The notes under the pieces are model-generated. The model was not told where the DNA came from. It worked only from the letters and a program-made list of their open reading frames with translations, and did not search any database. 64,000 nt of DNA. It comes from Microcaldota archaeon (lineage in GTDB: Archaea > Micrarchaeota > Micrarchaeia > Micrarchaeales > CABMGC01). The stretch covers positions 359,972 through 423,971 of the forward strand of contig JAKASU010000001.1 in assembly GCA_021818925.1 (NCBI GenBank). The letters are read 5' to 3'. Both the position numbers and the translations under genes were made by a program. Position 1 is the first letter of the stretch, and each line of letters begins with the position of its first letter. Below, in pieces: positions 59,292 to 64,000 of the stretch.

Positions 59292-60653
59292 CTACTTGCC
59301 GTAGAAATAGTGTATCGACCTGCCGAGCGCGGCCTCTGCGGCCTCCTGCAGCGCCTCGCTGTACGTGGGGTGCGGGTGTATCGAGTCTGCGATGTCCTCG
59401 AGCGTCGCTCCCATCTCTATTGCAACGACAGCCTCGGCGATGATGTCGCCTGCATCGTCCGAAACGATCTCCACTCCCTTCACTATGTTGTCCGCATCTG
59501 CCGCTATCTTCACGAAGCCGCCGGTCGCATTCAGGGCTATAGCCCTGCCGAGCGCTGTGAGCGGGAATTTTGTGACCTTTATGCCCTCTCCCTCGAGCGT
59601 GCCTGCTATCGCGATCTCAGGATCTGAGAAGATGACTGCGGGCACGACAAGGTTGTCGTAGCTTGCGTTCTGCCCCGCGGCCACCTCTGCCGCTACTATC
59701 CCCTGCCGCATCGCCTTGTGCGCGAGCATAGGCTCGCCTATCACGTCGCCTATAGCGAGTATGTTCGAGTCTGTGGTCCTGAGAGCGTTATCCACCTTGA
59801 CGAACCCCCTCTCGTTCAGCTTCACCCCCGTGTTCCCTATCTCAAGGCCGTAGGTGAACGGCGAGAGGCCGACGGCCACGACTATCAGCTCCGCATCGAT
59901 CTTCTCTCCGCTGCTAAGCGTGACAGACGACGCGTCATGCGACGCGGGGGTCGCGCCGGTGTAGATCTTCACGCCCAGTTCCGCCATCTTCTTCTTCACA
60001 AGCTCTACAGCATCGCGGTCGAACTTTGAGAGCACGTCCGATCTTGCAACTATGCTCACCTTTGTTCCAAACTTGGCGTACAGCGTGCCTATCTCGACCG
60101 AGACGTAGCCGGCGCCGATTATCACCATGCTCTTCGGTATGTGGTCCAGCATCAGCGCCTTCTTGTAGTCTATTACGTTGCCTCCGAACTCGAAGCCCTT
60201 CAGCACCGTGGGCTCGGAGCCGGTCGCGATTATCGCCCTCTTGAAGTCTATGCTCGATCCTCCGCCTATCTGCAGGGAGGTCGAGGACATGAACACAGCG
60301 GTTCCCTTCACCACCTCCACTCCGTTGGACTTGCATAGGAAGGCGACGCCGTCCTCCAGCTTCTTCGACGCGTTCATGCGCCAGTTGTAGAGCTCGCTTC
60401 CGTTTATGCTCACGTTCTCCGCATGAATGCCGAAGTTCTGCGCGTGCTGTATCTCGTAGAACATGTCCGCGACCTTGATCATGGTCTTGGACGGTATGCA
60501 GGCGTAGTTTAGGCAGTGGCCTCCGAGTTTCTCCTTCTCGATGAGCGCCACGCTCTTGCCCAGCTGCGCCGCGTGTATCGCGGCGAAGTAGCCGCCCACT
60601 CCTCCGCCTATGACAGCTATGTCCACAGCCTCAGGAAGGGAACCCATGACCAT
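59292..60653 (-). CDS. lpdA: Dihydrolipoyl dehydrogenase (E3)
   Basis: This 453-residue flavoenzyme has the FAD site VDIAVIGGGVGGYFAAIHAA, the redox disulphide GGHCLNYACIPSKT (C47 and C52), NAD site MVIIGAGYVSVEIGTLYAKF, second FAD motif NILAIGDVIGEPMLAHKA and the C-terminal HPHPTYSEALQEA histidine. It reoxidises dihydrolipoyl E2 and makes NADH. Translation starts at ATG 60653 or, more likely, 60647. The start lies only 4-10 bp after a toxin gene, so it may be read from the toxin-antitoxin promoter. The 200 bp beyond its stop hold no gene. Confidence 0.95.
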   Translation of the reverse strand: MVMGSLPEAVDIAVIGGGVGGYFAAIHAAQLGKSVALIEKEKLGGHCLNYACIPSKTMIKVADMFYEIQHAQNFGIHAENVSINGSELYNWRMNASKKLEDGVAFLCKSNGVEVVKGTAVFMSSTSLQIGGGSSIDFKRAIIATGSEPTVLKGFEFGGNVIDYKKALMLDHIPKSMVIIGAGYVSVEIGTLYAKFGTKVSIVARSDVLSKFDRDAVELVKKKMAELGVKIYTGATPASHDASSVTLSSGEKIDAELIVVAVGLSPFTYGLEIGNTGVKLNERGFVKVDNALRTTDSNILAIGDVIGEPMLAHKAMRQGIVAAEVAAGQNASYDNLVVPAVIFSDPEIAIAGTLEGEGIKVTKFPLTALGRAIALNATGGFVKIAADADNIVKGVEIVSDDAGDIIAEAVVAIEMGATLEDIADSIHPHPTYSEALQEAAEAALGRSIHYFYGK

Positions 60654-60657
60654 TATT

Positions 60658-60915
60658 TCACTTTTTGTATATGTTCTTTCTATGACCTAGCGATCTTATG
60701 AATATAACCTTCTTTTGTTCGTCTATGTCTGCTATCAACCTATAATCTCCGACTCTTAGCTTGTATTCAGGCCTCCCTGACAGGCTTTTGAAGAACAATT
60801 TAGGATTCTCTAGTGTGCTTGCTATCTTCTTTGTTATCCTTTCGGCAACTGCTCTATCGAGGTCCTTCAATTGGGAAAATGCCTCAGAAGAATATTCAAT
60901 ATTGAAGACACTCAC
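60658..60915 (-). CDS. RelE-family toxin inserted in the dehydrogenase operon
   Basis: The 85-residue protein shows a clear RelE pattern: FNIEYSSEAFSQLKDLDRAV, ENPKLFFKSLSGRPEYKLRV, GDYRLIADIDEQKKVIFIRS and LGHRKNIYKK. RelE toxins cleave mRNA in the ribosomal A site; the basic C-terminus with R, K and Y fits. It shares 1 bp with the antitoxin stop and ends 4 bp before the E3 start. Confidence 0.87.
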   Translation of the reverse strand: MSVFNIEYSSEAFSQLKDLDRAVAERITKKIASTLENPKLFFKSLSGRPEYKLRVGDYRLIADIDEQKKVIFIRSLGHRKNIYKK

Positions 60916-61154
60916 TACAACCCCAGCTTTTTCTTCACCTCTGAGGCAGTGTAGGTTCTTCCGTTTTTAATGTCCAATAGGCTGCGCAGAAGAGAGGCTC
61001 TGAAATCGTCAGTATACTCTCCCTCTTCGTCGCCCTCCGGTATTAGGTCAACGAGCGTGTCTATTATTTCATCGTATGTCGCTCTTTTGTAGGGCCTGAG
61101 TTTGTTGAGCTTCTCCCTGGTAGATTTGCTTATTTGTATAGTTGTATACGGCAT
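60915..61154 (-). CDS. RelB-like antitoxin
   Basis: The 79-residue protein begins with a ribbon-helix-helix-type MPYTTIQISKSTREKLNKLR and continues with an acidic middle (LIPEGDEEGEYTDDF) and a C-terminal helix (YTASEVKKKLGL) that should neutralise the toxin. TATA-like sequences (ATATTTATATAC at 61187-61198 and TTATATAG nearer the start) give the pair its own promoter. Confidence 0.75.
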   Translation of the reverse strand: MPYTTIQISKSTREKLNKLRPYKRATYDEIIDTLVDLIPEGDEEGEYTDDFRASLLRSLLDIKNGRTYTASEVKKKLGL

Positions 61155-61198
61155 ATAACCACTATATAATAGATGCTTAACAGGTATATAAATATTCT

Positions 61199-62425
61199 CT
61201 AACCGAGCTTTTGGAGAAAGTCGCCGTCCTCCAGGTACTTGATCATCGCGTTAGCGAACTTCACGGCTTCTGCGCCGTCCACGACCCTGTGGTCGAAGCT
61301 AAGCGAGATCGGGAGCACCTTGCCTGCCATCACAGCCCCGTCCTTCACCACTGGCATGTCCTTTATCATGTGTATCCCGAGTATCGCCACCTCCGGGTAG
61401 TTTATCATCGGCACCGAGAGGAAGCCGCCGCCGAGGCTGCCTATGTTCGTTATCGTGAAGGTGCTGTCGCGCATCTCCTCTATGGTTATCGTCTCATCTA
61501 GTATCTTCTTGTGAAGCTCCTGCACCTCCTTGGCTATGTCCATCACACCCTTCTTGTCCGCGTTCTTTATGACCACTACCTTGAGCCCGTCCTTCGCCTC
61601 TGCCGCGAACCCGATGTTGTAGTACTTCTTGACTATTATCTCCTGCTTCTCGTGGTCGTAGCTCGCGTTGAAGTGCGGGTTCTCCTTGAGCGCCTGTATC
61701 ACAGCCTTCGTTATGTACGGAAGGAACGTCAGCTTGACGCCCTGCTTCTCGGCGTCCGGCTTCTTCGCGGCCACTATGTTGACTAGCTGGGTGGCGTCGA
61801 GCATATCCATGTGCACAGCGCGTGGTATCGTCCACGAGAGCTCCATGTTCTTCGCTATCGCCTTCCTTGTCATCGACATCGGCTCCCTTGCCACCTCGCC
61901 TCCGTGCTGCTGCTCAAGCTCCTCGGAGAACTTCGGCAGCGGCCTTGACTGGAGTTCTGCGCCGTGCGCCATCCCGCGGACATCGTTCTCTAGTATGCGC
62001 CCGTTAGGGCCGGTTCCTGATATCTTGCTGAGGTCAACGTTAAGGTCGTGCGCGAGCTTCCTGACAGAGGGGGTTGCCATCGGCTCCTTTGCCGCGATTG
62101 CTGTCTGCTGTTGCTGCTGCGCGGGAACCTGAGCCTGTTGCTTCACCTGAGGCTGGGGACTTTGCTGCTGTGCTGGTGCCGATTGCAGTTCCGCCGGAGT
62201 GCCTATCTGCGCCACCAGGTCGCCCACGTGTACAGTAGAGTTCTCCTGCGCTGCTATCCTTATCGTGCCGGATATCGGGGCTGGAACGTTGACCACCGCC
62301 TTGTCGGTCTCGACCTGAACCACAGACTGGTCCTCCTTCACCTGGTCGCCGTCTTTGACAAGCCACTTTCTGATGTGACCCTCGGTTATGCCCTCTCCGA
62401 CGTCAACAAATCGTATCTCCTTCAT
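61199..62425 (-). CDS. pdhC: 2-oxoacid dehydrogenase E2, dihydrolipoyl acyltransferase
   Basis: The 408-residue protein has an N-terminal lipoyl domain with the modified lysine in VETDKAVVNVP (K42). A Gln/Ala/Pro-rich linker follows, then a peripheral-subunit-binding domain (ATPSVRKLAHDLNVDLSKIS, GPNGRILENDV) and the catalytic domain with LSFDHRVVDGAEAVKF near the end. It transfers the acyl group from E1 to CoA and forms the complex core. E1beta lies 4 bp upstream. Substrate (pyruvate, branched-chain or other) cannot be fixed from sequence alone. Confidence 0.95.
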   Translation of the reverse strand: MKEIRFVDVGEGITEGHIRKWLVKDGDQVKEDQSVVQVETDKAVVNVPAPISGTIRIAAQENSTVHVGDLVAQIGTPAELQSAPAQQQSPQPQVKQQAQVPAQQQQQTAIAAKEPMATPSVRKLAHDLNVDLSKISGTGPNGRILENDVRGMAHGAELQSRPLPKFSEELEQQHGGEVAREPMSMTRKAIAKNMELSWTIPRAVHMDMLDATQLVNIVAAKKPDAEKQGVKLTFLPYITKAVIQALKENPHFNASYDHEKQEIIVKKYYNIGFAAEAKDGLKVVVIKNADKKGVMDIAKEVQELHKKILDETITIEEMRDSTFTITNIGSLGGGFLSVPMINYPEVAILGIHMIKDMPVVKDGAVMAGKVLPISLSFDHRVVDGAEAVKFANAMIKYLEDGDFLQKLG

Positions 62426-62429
62426 TGGG

Positions 62430-63404
62430 TCATTCCTTCATTATCTTGTCGATCGCTTCCGCGACCTTCTTCTCTGTTGGAACATAAAACCTTTCGTATC
62501 CTGGATCCGGGTACGGGAAGCTCGGCGATCCGACTCTCATTATCGGGGCCTCGAGGTCGTATATCGCCTTCTCGGCGACCCTTGCCGCTATCTCGGCTCC
62601 CACGCCGAAGCTCAGCGGCGCCTCGTGTACTATGAGCAGCCTGGTGGTCTTCTTGACGCTCGCGAGTATCGTTGTCTCGTCGAGCGGGTTTACCGTGCGC
62701 AGGTCTATTATTTCAGCGTCGGTCTTCTTGCTCTCTACAACGTTCTTCACAACCGGAACCATGGTTCCGTATGTCACAATGGTAAGCTTGCTGCCTTCCT
62801 TCACCACGTTCGCCTTGCCTATGGGCACATCGTATGCTCCGTCCGGCACCTCCTCCTTGAAGAGCCTGTAGAGCTTCGTGGGCTCCAGGAAGAGCACTGG
62901 GTCCTCGAGCTTTGAGGCCGCGATCAGCAGCCCCTTCGCATCGTACGGACCAGATGGCTCGACGACTATGAGCCCGCCTATATGCGCGTAGAGCGCCTCG
63001 GGGCTCTCCGAGTGGTGCTCCAGCGCCCTCACCCCTCCGCTGACCGGGGTCCTGACAATCATCGGCACCTTGAGCGTGGACCTTGTCCTCATCCTGTACC
63101 TCGCCGCGTGGCTGACCAGCTGGTCGAAGCCCAGGTACATGAAGCCCGCGAACTGTATCTCCGCTATCGGATGCAAGCCGGCCATGGCCATGCCTATCGA
63201 CGCTCCTATTATGCCCGATTCCGCGAGCGGCGTGTCCATGACCCTGTCCTCGCCGAACTTCGCCTGCAGGCCATCGGTAACCCTGAAGACGCCGCCGTCC
63301 TTCCCTATGTCCTCCCCAAGCAGCACGCTCTTGCTGTCCTGCTTTAGTATAACTCCGAGTGCGTCGTTCAGCGCCGATACCATGTTCATCTGCATAATCG
63401 TCAT
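62430..63404 (-). CDS. pdhB: 2-oxoacid dehydrogenase E1 beta subunit
   Basis: The 324-residue protein has LLGEDIGKDGGVFRVTDGL, FGEDRVMDTPLAESGIIGAS, MAGLHPIAEIQFAGFMYLGF, MIVRTPVSGGVRALEHHSES with the conserved histidine pair, and the C-terminal MRVGSPSFPYPDPGYERFYV. With E1alpha it decarboxylates the 2-oxoacid using thiamine diphosphate. The gene sits immediately after E1alpha with no gap. Confidence 0.95.
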   Translation of the reverse strand: MTIMQMNMVSALNDALGVILKQDSKSVLLGEDIGKDGGVFRVTDGLQAKFGEDRVMDTPLAESGIIGASIGMAMAGLHPIAEIQFAGFMYLGFDQLVSHAARYRMRTRSTLKVPMIVRTPVSGGVRALEHHSESPEALYAHIGGLIVVEPSGPYDAKGLLIAASKLEDPVLFLEPTKLYRLFKEEVPDGAYDVPIGKANVVKEGSKLTIVTYGTMVPVVKNVVESKKTDAEIIDLRTVNPLDETTILASVKKTTRLLIVHEAPLSFGVGAEIAARVAEKAIYDLEAPIMRVGSPSFPYPDPGYERFYVPTEKKVAEAIDKIMKE

Positions 63405-64000
63405 CTATTGCCAGAAGTCAGCGGCAACGCCTGCGTCCATCTCCTCCTTAAGCGTCTCGGGAATGAAGCTATAAACATTTTCGAACATGCTCTTCGGGTC
63501 AGGCTTGAACTGCTCGGCCTTCTCAACCGCCTCGTCTATCTTCTTCAGCTGCTCGTCCGCGGTCTGCTTCTCCATATCGTCGTTCCAGAATCCCTTCTTG
63601 GTCAGGTACGCCTTCACCCTTGCGATCGGGTCCTTCCTCTTCCATTCGTCGACCTCCTCCTCGCTCCTGTACTTCGTCGGGTCGTCTGCAGTCGTGTGCA
63701 TGCTCATCCTGTAGGTCACGCACTCTATCAGCGTCGGACCGTTCTTCGCATCTGCTATGGCATCGCTCGTTGCCTTGTACACAGCGACAAGGTCGTTGCC
63801 GTCGACCTGCACTCCCTTTATCCCGGCCGCTATTGCCTTCTGCGCTAGTGTCTGCGCAGCGGTCTGCTTGCTTCTCGGCACGGAAATCGCCCACTGGTTG
63901 TTCTCTATTATCACGACCACCGGTGCCTTCCACACTCCCGCGAAGTTCAGCGCCTCGTAGAAGTCGCCCTCTGAGGTGCCTCCATCGCCCACGTAGGTGA
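63405..64000 (-). CDS. pdhA: 2-oxoacid dehydrogenase E1 alpha subunit, C-terminal part
   Basis: The gene enters from the right window edge, so its start is missing; about 197 residues are visible. It has the thiamine-diphosphate motif beginning YVGDGGTSEGDFYEALNFAG and ending with IIENN, then the phosphorylation-loop region YRMSMHTTADDPTKYRSEEE, as in E1alpha of pyruvate or branched-chain complexes. It leads the E1alpha-E1beta-E2-(toxin-antitoxin)-E3 cluster. Confidence 0.95.
   Translation of the reverse strand, partial: TYVGDGGTSEGDFYEALNFAGVWKAPVVVIIENNQWAISVPRSKQTAAQTLAQKAIAAGIKGVQVDGNDLVAVYKATSDAIADAKNGPTLIECVTYRMSMHTTADDPTKYRSEEEVDEWKRKDPIARVKAYLTKKGFWNDDMEKQTADEQLKKIDEAVEKAEQFKPDPKSMFENVYSFIPETLKEEMDAGVAADFWQ

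Noticed and set aside
1-64000. CRISPR arrays, rRNA genes and insertion-sequence transposases.
   Set aside because: No regularly spaced direct repeats, no rRNA sequence and no transposase frames were seen.

Overview
The window is archaeal. It encodes RpoF, RpoE and Spt4, TBP, ribosomal protein L21e, Pelota, DUF655, NreA, archaeal-type ProRS and GluRS, and an intron-bearing tRNA-Trp. Many starts are leaderless, with a TATA box about 26 bp upstream of the start codon. The small gene-dense genome, reduced information proteins (a one-lobe TBP, an Spt4 missing a zinc cysteine), copper-handling genes and a lipoylated 2-oxoacid dehydrogenase complex suggest a DPANN archaeon, most likely of the Micrarchaeota (ARMAN) type from a metal-rich acidic habitat. 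The lineage is inferred from gene content only.

Layout. (1) 1-9508, minus strand: six tandem polytopic membrane proteins that look like paralogues, two more membrane proteins (one probably a GT-C glycosyltransferase) and a VirB2/TrbC-like pilin. I read this as a VirB6/VirB2-type (CedA-like) transport or DNA-exchange apparatus; no ATPase lies in the window. (2) 9637-19921: information genes (rpoF, DUF655, L21e, a half-length TBP, pelota, ksgA), an EF-Tu-domain-2 factor, a class III-signal pilin-like protein, MBL-fold hydrolase, MsrA and membrane proteins. (3) 19990-27392: a 7.4-kb integrated element in the 3' end of tRNA-Trp, bounded by a perfect 26-bp direct repeat. Its integrase is split by integration (SSV type); joining the two parts gives a 335-residue recombinase. 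Cargo is a copper cassette: PadR-TRASH regulator, YHS proteins, YHS-CopA ATPase, sulfocyanin-like cupredoxin and Cys-rich secreted proteins. A non-coding end carries inverted 11-mers and hairpins. (4) 27563-44402: core genes (ProRS, GluRS, AlaX, IscU, RpoE/Spt4, DRG-type GTPase, NreA), transporters, a toxin-antitoxin pair, tRNA-Gln and tRNA-Pro. (5) 44403-52960: an AT-rich, defence-like island with a single-chain restriction-modification enzyme, DUF3800, a wHTH gene with a palindromic operator, a TGT-like TIM-barrel protein, a PD-(D/E)XK nuclease and a structured 73-nt element. (6) 52974-64000: lipoate and 2-oxoacid dehydrogenase genes: LipA, LplA plus LplB, E1alpha (cut by the window edge), E1beta, E2 and E3. 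A RelE-type toxin-antitoxin pair sits between E2 and E3.

The last region forms one metabolic unit: LipA and LplA/LplB would lipoylate E2, which works with E1 and E3 to turn a 2-oxoacid into acyl-CoA and NADH. No rRNA genes or CRISPR arrays were seen.
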